Notes under the pieces: generated by a model
Seen by the model: only the letters and a program-made list of their open reading frames with translations
Database searches by the model: none
Told to the model about the DNA's origin: nothing
Assembly (NCBI RefSeq): GCF_003347665.1
Contig: NZ_QDGA01000036.1
Coordinates: 1 to 48,621, forward strand
Direction of reading: 5' to 3'
From: Microvirga calopogonii
GTDB lineage: Bacteria > Pseudomonadota > Alphaproteobacteria > Rhizobiales > Beijerinckiaceae
Length of the DNA stretch: 48,621 nt
Part shown: positions 34,150 to 42,084 of the stretch, in pieces
How the letters are laid out: every line of letters starts with the position of its first letter
Position numbering within the stretch: the first letter of the stretch is position 1
Position numbers and translations under genes: made by a program

Positions 34150-34191
34150 GAGGCGTCCGGCCGCAAGTTTGCGGCAGGGCGCCTCGTTTTG
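34150..34191 (+). terminator. Intrinsic terminator of prfC
   Basis: Nested stems GAGGCG/CGCCTC and GCCGC/GCGGC are followed by GTTTTG, 18 bp after the prfC stop codon. Confidence 0.8.
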
Positions 34192-34303
34192 TATAAGGTC
34201 GCCGGACGCCCGAGAGGCGTTTGTTTCGACAGGATGTGTGCCGCAATGGATTTCAACCGGACAGCAATGCCGACCTGCCTTGCCACCGGGGACATCCATA
34301 TCC

Positions 34304-35896
34304 ATGCCTGCTTCGATCACTCTCTCCCATCTCTCATGGTCCGCGCCTGACGGGCGTACTCTTCTTTCCGATCTCGATCTGAATTTCGGTCCGGAGCGCA
34401 CAGGGCTTGTCGGACGCAACGGCGTCGGAAAGACCACGCTCCTTCGGCTGATCGCCGGCGCGCTGCAACCCCATTCCGGTAGCGTCACCGTTCACGGCAG
34501 CCTGGGTCTTCTGCGCCAGACGGTGCAGGTCGATCCGGCCGGGACCATCGCGTCCCTGTTCGGTGCCGTCGATGCGCTGGCGCTCCTGCGCCGCGCCGAG
34601 GCCGGCGACGCGTCGGCCGAGGAACTGGCCAACGCCGACTGGACGCTGGAGGCGCGAATGTCCTCCTGCCTCGCGGAAGTCGGTCTCCACGTGCCGCCGG
34701 ACACGCCTCTGTCGAGCCTGTCGGGCGGGCAGAACACGCGGGCCCGCCTTGCGGCGCTCATCTTCTCGGAGCCCGATTTCCTGCTCCTCGACGAGCCGAC
34801 GAACAACCTCGACCGGGACGGGCGCGACGCGGTGCTCGACCTCCTCGCCAGCTGGCGGGGAGGGGCGATTGTCGTCAGCCATGACCGCGAACTGCTCGAC
34901 ACCATGGATGTCATCGTCGAGCTGACTTCGCTCGGAGCCACACGCTACGGCGGCGGCTGGAGTCGCTATCGTGAGCGCAAGGCGCTGGAACTCGCGGCGG
35001 TTCGGCGCGATCTGGCGGATGCGGAAAAGCGCGTGGCCGAGGTCGACCGCAAAGCGCAGGACACCGCCGAGCGGAAGGCGCGCAAGGATGGGACAGCCAA
35101 GAGAAAGCGCGCCAAGGGAGACATGCCGCGCATTCTCATGAACGGGCTGAAGAACCGCAGCGAGGAAACGGCTGCCAGCAATGCGCGTCTTGCCGAGCGC
35201 CGCCGCGTGCAGGCTCACGAGGAGGCCGCTTCCGCGCGTGAGCGCATCGAGGTCCTTCTGCCGTTCTCCGTGGTGCTTCCGCCGACGCATCTGCCGGCCG
35301 GCAAGACGGCTCTCTCCATCGACGGCGCGAGCGTCGGCTACGGGCCGGGACGGCCGATCCTGCGCGACATCTCGTTCGCCATCGTCGGTCCGGAGCGGAT
35401 CGCCGTCACCGGGCCGAACGGCTCGGGCAAAACCACGTTGCTGGCGCTGATCACCGGGCAGCTGCAGCCCTGGAGCGGGAATGTGAAGGTCATGACGGAG
35501 TTCGCGCTGTTCGACCAGCAGGTTAGCCTGCTCGATCCGTCCCTCACGATCCGCGACAACTTCCGCCGCATCAATCCGGACGCGAACGAGAATGCCTGCC
35601 GGGCGGCCCTGGCCCGGTTCATGTTTCGGGCCGATGCGGCTTTGCAGCTCGTCTCAACGCTGAGCGGCGGGCAAGTGCTGCGCGCGGGCCTCGCCTGCGT
35701 GCTGGGCGGGCCGAGGCCGCCGGCTCTCCTGATTCTGGACGAGCCGACGAACCATCTCGATATCGATTCCATCGAGGCCGTCGAGGCGGGGCTGCGGGCC
35801 TATGACGGCGCGCTGCTGATCGTCAGCCACGACGAAGCCTTCTTCGATGCCGTCGGCATCACGCGTAGGTTGGATCTCACGGAGCATCGGACTTGA
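34304..35896 (+). CDS. ABC-F family ATP-binding protein
   Basis: 530 residues, two ATP cassettes in one soluble chain with no membrane segments. Cassette 1: GRNGVGKTT, LSGGQNTRARLA, LLLDEPTNNLD. Cassette 2: GPNGSGKTT, LSGGQVLRAGLA, LILDEPTNHLD. The linker between them (about residues 215-320) is long, charged and Lys/Arg-rich, as the P-site tRNA interaction motif region of ABC-F proteins is. Such proteins act on the ribosome. Which subgroup (Uup, YheS or a drug-protection type) cannot be told. The start at 34304 begins the conserved N-terminus (MPASITLSHLSWSAPDG). A position next to prfC fits a translation-related role. Confidence 0.92.
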   Translation: MPASITLSHLSWSAPDGRTLLSDLDLNFGPERTGLVGRNGVGKTTLLRLIAGALQPHSGSVTVHGSLGLLRQTVQVDPAGTIASLFGAVDALALLRRAEAGDASAEELANADWTLEARMSSCLAEVGLHVPPDTPLSSLSGGQNTRARLAALIFSEPDFLLLDEPTNNLDRDGRDAVLDLLASWRGGAIVVSHDRELLDTMDVIVELTSLGATRYGGGWSRYRERKALELAAVRRDLADAEKRVAEVDRKAQDTAERKARKDGTAKRKRAKGDMPRILMNGLKNRSEETAASNARLAERRRVQAHEEAASARERIEVLLPFSVVLPPTHLPAGKTALSIDGASVGYGPGRPILRDISFAIVGPERIAVTGPNGSGKTTLLALITGQLQPWSGNVKVMTEFALFDQQVSLLDPSLTIRDNFRRINPDANENACRAALARFMFRADAALQLVSTLSGGQVLRAGLACVLGGPRPPALLILDEPTNHLDIDSIEAVEAGLRAYDGALLIVSHDEAFFDAVGITRRLDLTEHRT

Positions 35897-35933
35897 AGGC
35901 GGATCGTCACTGTGCGGCCGATGCTCTCGCGTA

Positions 35934-35967
35934 TCACGCGGAAAACCCGACATGGCTTTCCGCGTGA
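35934..35967. terminator. Stem-loop between convergent ABC-F and DUF1236-like genes
   Basis: A perfect 11-bp stem TCACGCGGAAA / TTTCCGCGTGA with a 12-nt loop starts 38 bp after the ABC-F stop. No T-tract on either side, so its role as terminator is tentative. Confidence 0.5.
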
Positions 35968-36049
35968 AGGATGCGACCCAGCAAAGAACGGCGACGATCC
36001 GATGCGAGTGCAAGCGGTTCCAGTACTCGCACCTGTCGAGCGGCCATGA

Positions 36050-36442
36050 TCAGGCGCTGTGCCGCACGACCCGCGCAACCCGATGTGAGGCTGGGTTGAC
36101 GATCACGAGCCGATCATCGGGCGAGACGAAATAGCCGTAATGCCCGTAATGCCGAAGCCGGCGAATGGAGACATTCCTCATGGGCGACGTTTCCACCCAA
36201 TTCGGGATCACGCTGCCGCGTCCGATGCGCACGCCACTCGGCTCATCGTACCTCTCGCCTGTCGTCCAGAGATCACTTACCGGGACGCGCTCCCATGTTC
36301 CTTCGCGATCCGTGAAGACCCTTGGTGCGCTCGGACTCACTCTCAAGGTGAGCGGTTGCGCGGAGGCGTTCAAACCTGTGCAGCAAACGGAGGCGAGCCC
36401 GATCAACAGGGTTGCACTGAGGTTTCGAGGTATATTGAGCAT
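36050..36442 (-). CDS. Small exported protein with DUF1236-like C-terminus
   Basis: 130 residues. The signal peptide MLNIPRNLSATLLIGLASV runs on to CCTGLNASA-QP, the likely cleavage site. The mature part ends with YGYFVSPDDRLVIVNPASHRVARVV, the conserved end of DUF1236 proteins that are common in Rhizobiales envelopes. AGGGAGAGG sits just before the ATG. An FNR/FixK-type box and a -10 lie upstream at class II distance (36469-36512). Function unknown; control by oxygen status is inferred from the site. Confidence 0.78.
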   Translation of the reverse strand: MLNIPRNLSATLLIGLASVCCTGLNASAQPLTLRVSPSAPRVFTDREGTWERVPVSDLWTTGERYDEPSGVRIGRGSVIPNWVETSPMRNVSIRRLRHYGHYGYFVSPDDRLVIVNPASHRVARVVRHSA

Positions 36443-36461
36443 GTGCCTCTCCCTTCAGCGA

Positions 36462-36512
36462 TCAAAGGGTATTAGGCCGCAGACCGACACATTCCGTGTT
36501 GATTTATGTCAA
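36462..36512 (-). promoter_or_regulatory. FNR/FixK-type promoter of the DUF1236-like gene
   Basis: The box TTGACATAAATCAA (minus strand, 36512-36499) meets the FNR/FixK consensus TTGAY-N4-RTCAA. A TAATAC -10 hexamer lies at 36474-36469. The box centre (36505.5) is about 41.5 bp from a predicted start near 36464, the classical activating position. Confidence 0.7.
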
Positions 36513-36677
36513 GTCTGGCGCATCGCTGACCCAAGGCCGCGCCAGCGACTCGAAGGGTTACGTCCGTGGAGACGGACCCAGTTCTGCGTGAGCAGTCAAG
36601 CGAAACGAAAACTTAAGAGCATCGGACGCAGCTGCGAAGTGACGTCCGATGCCTAAGCCCGGAGAAGGGGGTAGCGC
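36513..36677. other. Intergenic region upstream of the FNR box
   Basis: Between the FNR box and the end of the PfkB gene I see no gene motif or clear terminator. Confidence 0.4.
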
Positions 36678-37580
36678 TCAAGCCGCCAGCTTGCGCTCGG
36701 TGTAGCGCTCCTGCACCTGTGAGATGTCCTCGATACTCGGCAGGCTCGCCTCGTTGCCGAGGTGCTGGATCGCATGGGCGGACGCTGCGCGGGCGAAGAT
36801 GAAATGCTCGCGCCAGGGCAGGTCGGGGCGGGCCATGGCGGAATAGACATAGGCGCCGTGGAAGATGTCGCCGGCGCCGTTGGTGTCCACCACGGCTTCG
36901 CCGGGAACGTTCAGGGCCGGCAGGACGCTTTCCTGCCCGGTCTCGTCGTACCAGACGAGACCGCGCTCGCCCAAGGTCACGCCGCCGATCTTGCAGCCGC
37001 GGCTCTTGAGGTACTCCAGCATCCCTGACGGGCTGAGATCCATCTGCTCGCAGAGACGTTCGGCCACGATGGCCACGTCGATGAACTCCAGGAGCTCATG
37101 GGTGTTGGAGCGCAGGCCGCCGCCGTCGAGCGAGGTGAGGATGCCGGCTTCGCGGCAGATCTTGGCGTAATGCATGGCCGCATCCGCCTGGTGGCCGTCG
37201 AGGTGCAGGGCCTTGCAGCCCTGGATGTTCAGCGGCGGCACCGGATGCAGGTAATGGTCGTCGCGGCAGCGGACGATGGCGCGCTTGCCGCCCCTGGGCA
37301 TGATGAAGGACAGGGACGATTCGTGGACCTTCCGGTGGTGGACCGAGATGCCGTATTTCGCCGCCATGTCGATGAACATGCGGCCAAGCCAGTCATCGGC
37401 GATGGAGGTCAGCAGGTCGGGGGCGATTCCGAGCTTGGCGCACGCGAAGGCGGCCGTGACCGCATTGCCGCCGAACGAGATCGCATAATCCCGCGCCACG
37501 GTTTTCTCATCCCCCGTCGGAAGCTCGTCCGCCAGGAAGGTCACGTCGATATAGGTCTGGCCCACGAAGAGAGCATGCAT
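36678..37580 (-). CDS. PfkB-family carbohydrate kinase
   Basis: 300 residues of the ribokinase/PfkB fold. N-terminal MHALFVGQTYIDVTFLADELPTGDE and the Gly-rich SFGGNAVTAAFACAKLG lie in the substrate lid region. The C-terminal signature VDTNGAGDIFHGAY holds the catalytic Asp and anion hole (GAGD). The ATG at 37580 begins the conserved part; open frame further upstream is unconserved. The sugar is not identifiable. The gene follows the recycling cluster on the same strand but is separated from it by 287 bp that include a REP-like element, so it may be independent. Confidence 0.88.
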   Translation of the reverse strand: MHALFVGQTYIDVTFLADELPTGDEKTVARDYAISFGGNAVTAAFACAKLGIAPDLLTSIADDWLGRMFIDMAAKYGISVHHRKVHESSLSFIMPRGGKRAIVRCRDDHYLHPVPPLNIQGCKALHLDGHQADAAMHYAKICREAGILTSLDGGGLRSNTHELLEFIDVAIVAERLCEQMDLSPSGMLEYLKSRGCKIGGVTLGERGLVWYDETGQESVLPALNVPGEAVVDTNGAGDIFHGAYVYSAMARPDLPWREHFIFARAASAHAIQHLGNEASLPSIEDISQVQERYTERKLAA

Positions 37581-37720
37581 CGCTGAAATCGTCTCGGATC
37601 TGGATACGATGCCGGAAGTCTTGGACGAGCAGGGCCGATTAGGCAAGCTCTTCCGGGCTAGGGGCACGAGGAGGCAGGCTTGCGCGACGGACTGTAAGAG
37701 GCGGGAGGCTCGCCCTTCCA

Positions 37721-37810
37721 CGTCATCACCGGCCTTGTGCCGGTGATCTCGATTGGAGAGACACGACGCTTTTCCTTATCGGGATGGCCGGCACAAGGCC
37801 GGCCATGACA
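37721..37810 (-). repeat. About 90-bp REP-like double-palindrome element, copy 3 (inverted)
   Basis: Its reverse complement starts TGTCATGGCCGGCCTTGTG and ends CCGGTGATGACG, collinear with copies 1 and 2. It lies between the PfkB and BadF-type kinase genes. Confidence 0.82.
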
Positions 37811-37867
37811 TTGGAGGGTGTCACTTCAAAAGACTAATGCGAAGGGGCAGCCAGTCCGTGAAGGCCA

Positions 37868-38776
37868 TCACATCCTGTTGATCGTCGCCGCCAGTCGGGC
37901 CGCCGTGAGGGCCGCGTCCAGGTCGGTGGCAATGAACTCGACCGGGGCCACCAGCTGCTTCCGGAAGGCGTCGGACAGGACTGGGTGGAGCCGCGCCGAG
38001 CCGCCCACCAGGGCCACGGGCCGGGGGCCGAGGCGCTTGATCAGCGCATTGGCGAGGCGGGCCAGCTCCTCGCCCGCGTCTTTCAGGATCCCCAGGGCGG
38101 TTCCGTCGCCGGTCTGGGCCGCTTCGCCCACGGCGCGGGCGAGCGACCCGATCTTGCCGCGGTCGCCGCCATAGACGAAGGATCGCACGATGTTCCAGTC
38201 CGTGCCGCCTAGGGCCTTGGCGAGGCAGGTGCCGAGAATCGTCGTCCAGCCCGCGCCGGGGCTCTCCTCCTCGGCCCGCAGCACGGCCTTGAGGGCCTCG
38301 CGGGCGATCCAGAAGCCGGAGCCGCCGTCGTCGATCAGGTTGCCGCGCCCGCCGACCCGGATGACCTCCTTGTCCTCCGACAGGTAATAGCCGATGGAGC
38401 CGGTGCCGCTATAGACCAGGATGCCTTCGCCCAGGGCGAAATAGGACAGGTAGGCGATCCACATGTCCTCCGCGACGAAGACCTTGTCGGGCGCGAGCTC
38501 GAAGGTCTCCGCGAACAGGGCCCGCATGGTCGCCTCGGCGGGGGTGTCGCGGGTCAGCCCCGTGATGCCCGCGATGATGCCCAGCGGCCGGCCCTGCTTC
38601 ATCACCGCCTGGGCCATGTCGAGGACGATCTGGCGGGCGCGCTCTTCGGCGGCGGCGGAGAAGAGGTGGCCGGTCAGGGGAGCGACGGAGCCTTGGGCCA
38701 CGCATTGACCGCTCGTATCCGCCAGCCGCCAGCGCGTGGCGGTGCCGCCCGCGTCGATGCCAAGCCCCAGCCCCAT
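37868..38776 (-). CDS. BadF/BadG-type ATPase, N-acetylhexosamine kinase candidate
   Basis: 302 residues of the ASKHA fold. Phosphate 1 loop: GLGIDAGGTATRWRLAD. Phosphate 2: GILVYSGTGSIGYYL. Adenosine loop: VALVGGSARLHPVL. GNLIDDGGSGFWIAREAL is typical of the BadF group that includes N-acetylglucosamine kinase and the N-acetylmuramate/N-acetylglucosamine kinase MurK. It lies 42 bp after murQ in the same direction and near anmK, so a cytosolic amino-sugar kinase of wall recycling is likely. The exact sugar is inference. Confidence 0.85.
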   Translation of the reverse strand: MGLGLGIDAGGTATRWRLADTSGQCVAQGSVAPLTGHLFSAAAEERARQIVLDMAQAVMKQGRPLGIIAGITGLTRDTPAEATMRALFAETFELAPDKVFVAEDMWIAYLSYFALGEGILVYSGTGSIGYYLSEDKEVIRVGGRGNLIDDGGSGFWIAREALKAVLRAEEESPGAGWTTILGTCLAKALGGTDWNIVRSFVYGGDRGKIGSLARAVGEAAQTGDGTALGILKDAGEELARLANALIKRLGPRPVALVGGSARLHPVLSDAFRKQLVAPVEFIATDLDAALTAARLAATINRM

Positions 38777-38818
38777 GACCCGTTGCCTCTTTTTTCAGCC
38801 GGATGACCGGCTGACTCG

Positions 38819-39709
38819 TTATTCTGTCTTGGTGAAGTCTGCCAGGGCTTTGCGCAGATTGCCACCGTTTCGCTCGAGCGCACCGCGCGCCTCGGTCGGA
38901 CTTGCGCCGAGCGCGATGAGAACAGCCGTTTTCAGGTCGCCGTCCGATTGCCGGATCGCCTCGACGGCGGTGGCGTCGTCGCAATCGGTGATCTGCGAGA
39001 CCATGATCTCGCTGCGGCGGCGCAGCTTGGCGTTCGTCGCGCGCATGTTGACCATCAGGCCGCGATAGACCCGGTCCATCCTGACCATGATCAGGGTGGA
39101 CAGGAGGTTGAGGATGACCTTCTGCGCGGTGCCCGCCTTCATGCGGGTCGAGCCGGCGATCACCTCCTCGCCCGTATCGGCGAGAATCGGATGGGAGCAG
39201 GCGTCCAGAATGGGCGTGTCGGGATTGTTGGAGATGCCGATGGTCTGCGCGCCGCGCGAGGCCGCCTCCTTCAGGGCCGCGATGGTGAAGGGCGTCCGGC
39301 CACTGGCGGCGACCCCGATCACCACGTCGTCCGGGCCGATGCCGTTGTCGCGGATTCCCGCGATGCCTTCCTCGACCGAATCCTCCGCGTTCTCGACCGC
39401 CTGCATGATGGCGCCCGTGCCGCCGGCGATCAGATAGACCACCCGGTCGTCTGGCCAGTTGAAGGTCGGCGGCAATTCCGTTCCGTCCTGGACGCCGATG
39501 CGGCCCGAGGTGCCGGCCCCCGCATAGACGAGCCGCCCACCCCGGCGTAGGCGCTTCACCGCCTCTTCCGCCGCGGCCGCGATGGCCGGAAGGGAGGGCC
39601 GGACGGCGGCCACCGCCGCGAGCTGGCCTTCATAGAAGGCCGAGAGGACGTCGAGGCTCGGCCAGGTGTCGAGATCCTGGTAACGGGTGCTGAAATGTTC
39701 TGTCGCCAT
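38819..39709 (-). CDS. murQ: N-acetylmuramic acid 6-phosphate etherase
   Basis: Cleaves the lactyl ether of MurNAc-6-phosphate to GlcNAc-6-phosphate and D-lactate. 296 residues, SIS fold: GGRLVYAGAGTSGRIGVQDGTE, AENAEDSVEEG with the catalytic Glu region, GVAASGRTPF, then GSTRMKAGTAQKVILNLLST. A small UBA-like helical end (TEARGALERNGGNLRKALAD) is usual for the family. The ATG at 39709 starts the conserved part and has GGAAG upstream. It takes the product of AnmK (40846-41943). Direct repeats of GACCAGT lie 18 bp upstream (39728-39745). Confidence 0.95.
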   Translation of the reverse strand: MATEHFSTRYQDLDTWPSLDVLSAFYEGQLAAVAAVRPSLPAIAAAAEEAVKRLRRGGRLVYAGAGTSGRIGVQDGTELPPTFNWPDDRVVYLIAGGTGAIMQAVENAEDSVEEGIAGIRDNGIGPDDVVIGVAASGRTPFTIAALKEAASRGAQTIGISNNPDTPILDACSHPILADTGEEVIAGSTRMKAGTAQKVILNLLSTLIMVRMDRVYRGLMVNMRATNAKLRRRSEIMVSQITDCDDATAVEAIRQSDGDLKTAVLIALGASPTEARGALERNGGNLRKALADFTKTE

Positions 39710-39727
39710 TGTGCCAACTTTCTTCCA

Positions 39728-39745
39728 GACCAGTATAGGACCAGT
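39728..39745. promoter_or_regulatory. Direct-repeat operator candidate upstream of murQ
   Basis: GACCAGT occurs at 39728-39734 and 39739-39745, exactly 11 bp apart, one helical turn. The second copy extends to GGACCAGTT, matching (inverted) AACTGGTCC in the anmK/transporter divergent region at 41995-42003. A regulator of GntR type could use such GGACCA half-sites. Confidence 0.5.
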
Positions 39746-39812
39746 TGACGATGCTTCACAACGACCCGAATGAACCCGGATCGGAGCGGCGATCAACTTT
39801 CTGTTGGCATCC

Positions 39813-40838
39813 TTAAAGTCGCGCGGTTTGGTCGAACAACGCGATCACCTGCTCGCCCGTTGCACGGCGGAGGGCCAGAATCCCGCTGTCCGTGTGACGG
39901 CTCGGGTGAACGCGATTTGTGAGCAGCGACCAGGCGAGGCCGCGCTCGAAATCGAGCCATAACCCGGTGCCTGTGAAACCCGTGTGACCGATGGTGCCGG
40001 GGGAACAGGAATCGCCGCCATGCCAGCCGGGATGAAAGCCTTCCCATCCGACCGTGCGCTTCTCCGATTCGCGCGTGCGGATGGCCTTGATGGACTCGGG
40101 CGAAAGGACGGAGCCGTTGAGAATCGACCGGGCGAAATCGAGCACGCCGTCGATGGTGCCGAACAATCCCGCATGGCCCGAAGCCCCGCCGAGGGCGAAG
40201 GCGTTCTCGTCATGCACTTCGCCACGAACGACGCGCCCGCGCCATGTGTCCTTTTCGGTTGCCGCGCAAAGCTTCGGGTCGGGCCGGAACGAGAAGCGTT
40301 CAGGCAGCGGCTGATCGATCAGCGCCTGTCCGGTGATGCGCTCGATGGCGATGCCGAGCAGCATGAAGTTGATGTCGGAATAGACCGGAGGCCCGCTTTG
40401 CCAGACGCGCTGCAGGATGAAGGCGCGCAAGGTGTTCGGATCCTGGCCGTAGGTGTAGAGCGGCTCGACGGCGGGCAGATGCGTCTGGTGCGCGAGGCAT
40501 TGGCGGAAGGTGAGCCGTCGCTCCGCCGCGTTCATGTCGTATTGGCGAAGGTCCGGGATGACGGTCACGAGGGGATCGTCGAGCGCGATCCTGCCTGCTT
40601 CCACGAGATGCAGGATGCGTGTCGTGGTGAAGATGACCTTGGTCAGGGACGCGAGATCGAACCATGTTTCACGAGAAACGCTTTCGCGTTCCGGCTCGAT
40701 CTGTGCATGGCCGGCCCATTGCACGGCCCGCTCGCCGTCGGCGGTGACGATGCCGAGCACGGCACCGGGAATCCTGCCGTCGCGAACGGATGCGGCGGCA
40801 GGCGCGAAGGCCCGTTCGATCGTTGCTGTCAGGGGCAT
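39813..40838 (-). CDS. Serine hydrolase, class C beta-lactamase fold, without signal peptide
   Basis: 341 residues of the beta-lactamase/D,D-peptidase/esterase superfamily. The nucleophile motif SLTK is at 64-67, the Tyr motif YSD in PVYSDINFMLLG at about 153, and HTG in GHTGFTGTG. VPGAVLGI-like (IPGAVLGIVTADG) begins the fold. No signal peptide or anchor is visible, so it appears cytoplasmic, unlike typical beta-lactamases. It lies 7 bp after anmK and 103 bp before murQ on the same strand, so it probably trims recycled muropeptides, which is inference. The alternative is a plain esterase. Confidence 0.85.
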   Translation of the reverse strand: MPLTATIERAFAPAAASVRDGRIPGAVLGIVTADGERAVQWAGHAQIEPERESVSRETWFDLASLTKVIFTTTRILHLVEAGRIALDDPLVTVIPDLRQYDMNAAERRLTFRQCLAHQTHLPAVEPLYTYGQDPNTLRAFILQRVWQSGPPVYSDINFMLLGIAIERITGQALIDQPLPERFSFRPDPKLCAATEKDTWRGRVVRGEVHDENAFALGGASGHAGLFGTIDGVLDFARSILNGSVLSPESIKAIRTRESEKRTVGWEGFHPGWHGGDSCSPGTIGHTGFTGTGLWLDFERGLAWSLLTNRVHPSRHTDSGILALRRATGEQVIALFDQTARL

Positions 40839-40845
40839 GGCAGGT

Positions 40846-41943
40846 TCACGCGGCGCGGTGCAGTTCGCCGCCGGGCATGGGATGTGGCACGCCGGTCGTC
40901 GTGGGAAGGCTCAGGGGCAGGCCGAGCGTGGAGCGCACGGCCAGATACCCGAAGGCCTGCGCCTCCAGGAAATCGCCGTCCCATCCCACGGCCTCGACGG
41001 GATCGACGGGCACTCCCAATTCCTCGTGCAGGCGCTTCATGAAATGCGCGTTGCGCCGTCCGCCGCCGGTGACGAGCCAGCGCTGCGGCGCGCGCGGAAC
41101 GTGGCGCAGGGAGGCAATGACGGACTGGATCGTGAACTCCGCCAGAGTCGCGGCGCCATCCGCATCGGACAGCGCCTCCACGCCCTTGGCGCGGGCATGG
41201 AAGTCCTGACGGTCGAGGGATTTCGGGGCGGGGCGGTCGAAGAACGGGTTGAGCATGAACTCCGCAACGAGGTTCGCGTCCGCCTTTCCGGAGGCCGCGA
41301 GCTGTCCGTTCTCGTCGAAGCTCAGACCGCGGCGGCGCAGGATGAAATCATCGAGCAGCGCGCTCGCGGGGCCGGTGTCGAAGGCGATCACCGTATCGCG
41401 GTCGATATAGGTCACGTTCCCGACGCCGCCGAGATTGAGGATCATGACCGGCTGTGACAGCTCGCTCGCCAGGGCCCGGTGATAGAGCGGCACGAAAGGC
41501 GCGCCTTCGCCGCCCGAGGCCACATCCGCATGACGGAAGCGATAGACGGTGTCGATGCCGAGCGCCGCTGCCACCCGGTCGCCGAGGCCGAGCTGGCGCG
41601 TGAAGCGAACCTCCGGCCGGTGATAGACGGTCTGGCCGTGGAAGCCGATCAGGCTCACGTCAGCGGCGGGGATGCCGGTTTCCGTCATGAAACGCCGGAT
41701 CGCCGCGATATGCGCGTCCGTCACTGCCCGCTCGAGATCCTCCAGCGGCTCGCTCTGCGCCCGTGCCGGCTCGGCGATCAGCGCCTGGAGCGTCTTCCTC
41801 AGATCCTCCGGATAGGAGAAGGTCCGTCCCGGCCCCAGCTTCACGACGGTGTCGCCGTCCGTTTCCACGATGGAGACGTCGATCCCGTCCATGGACGTGC
41901 CGCTGATCACGCCGATGGCTTTGACGAGGGGGCGTTGCGACAT
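40846..41943 (-). CDS. anmK: Anhydro-N-acetylmuramic acid kinase
   Basis: A 365-residue kinase that opens and phosphorylates 1,6-anhydro-MurNAc to MurNAc-6-phosphate, the substrate of MurQ. Signature GVISGTSMDGIDVSIVE at residues 11-27, then IGFHGQTVYHRPE, LNLGGVGNVTYI, FDTGPASALLDDF and VTGGGRRNAHFMKRL, as in characterised AnmK. It is divergent from the binding protein of a peptide-type ABC importer, with TGGTCC/GGACCA half-sites in the shared gap. It is first in the minus-strand recycling operon. Confidence 0.96.
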   Translation of the reverse strand: MSQRPLVKAIGVISGTSMDGIDVSIVETDGDTVVKLGPGRTFSYPEDLRKTLQALIAEPARAQSEPLEDLERAVTDAHIAAIRRFMTETGIPAADVSLIGFHGQTVYHRPEVRFTRQLGLGDRVAAALGIDTVYRFRHADVASGGEGAPFVPLYHRALASELSQPVMILNLGGVGNVTYIDRDTVIAFDTGPASALLDDFILRRRGLSFDENGQLAASGKADANLVAEFMLNPFFDRPAPKSLDRQDFHARAKGVEALSDADGAATLAEFTIQSVIASLRHVPRAPQRWLVTGGGRRNAHFMKRLHEELGVPVDPVEAVGWDGDFLEAQAFGYLAVRSTLGLPLSLPTTTGVPHPMPGGELHRAA

Positions 41944-41974
41944 GGGCTGCTCCGGGATGCTTCGATTGTGCGAG

Positions 41975-42025
41975 AGACCATAGCACAGGCGCTGAACTGG
42001 TCCAGAGTGGTATGAGATTGGACCA
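41975..42025. promoter_or_regulatory. Half-site array in the anmK/ABC transporter divergent promoter
   Basis: AGACCA (41975-41980), TGGTCC (41998-42003) and GGACCA (42020-42025) are spaced about 22-23 bp, two helical turns. The TGGTCC/GGACCA pair is an inverted repeat. AACTGGTCC (41995-42003) is shared with the murQ upstream site. Confidence 0.5.
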
Positions 42026-42084
42026 TGACAGGCTCCCGGCGATGGCCTATAAATCCTCGGCGGCTTCCAAGGGAGAAAAGACGC

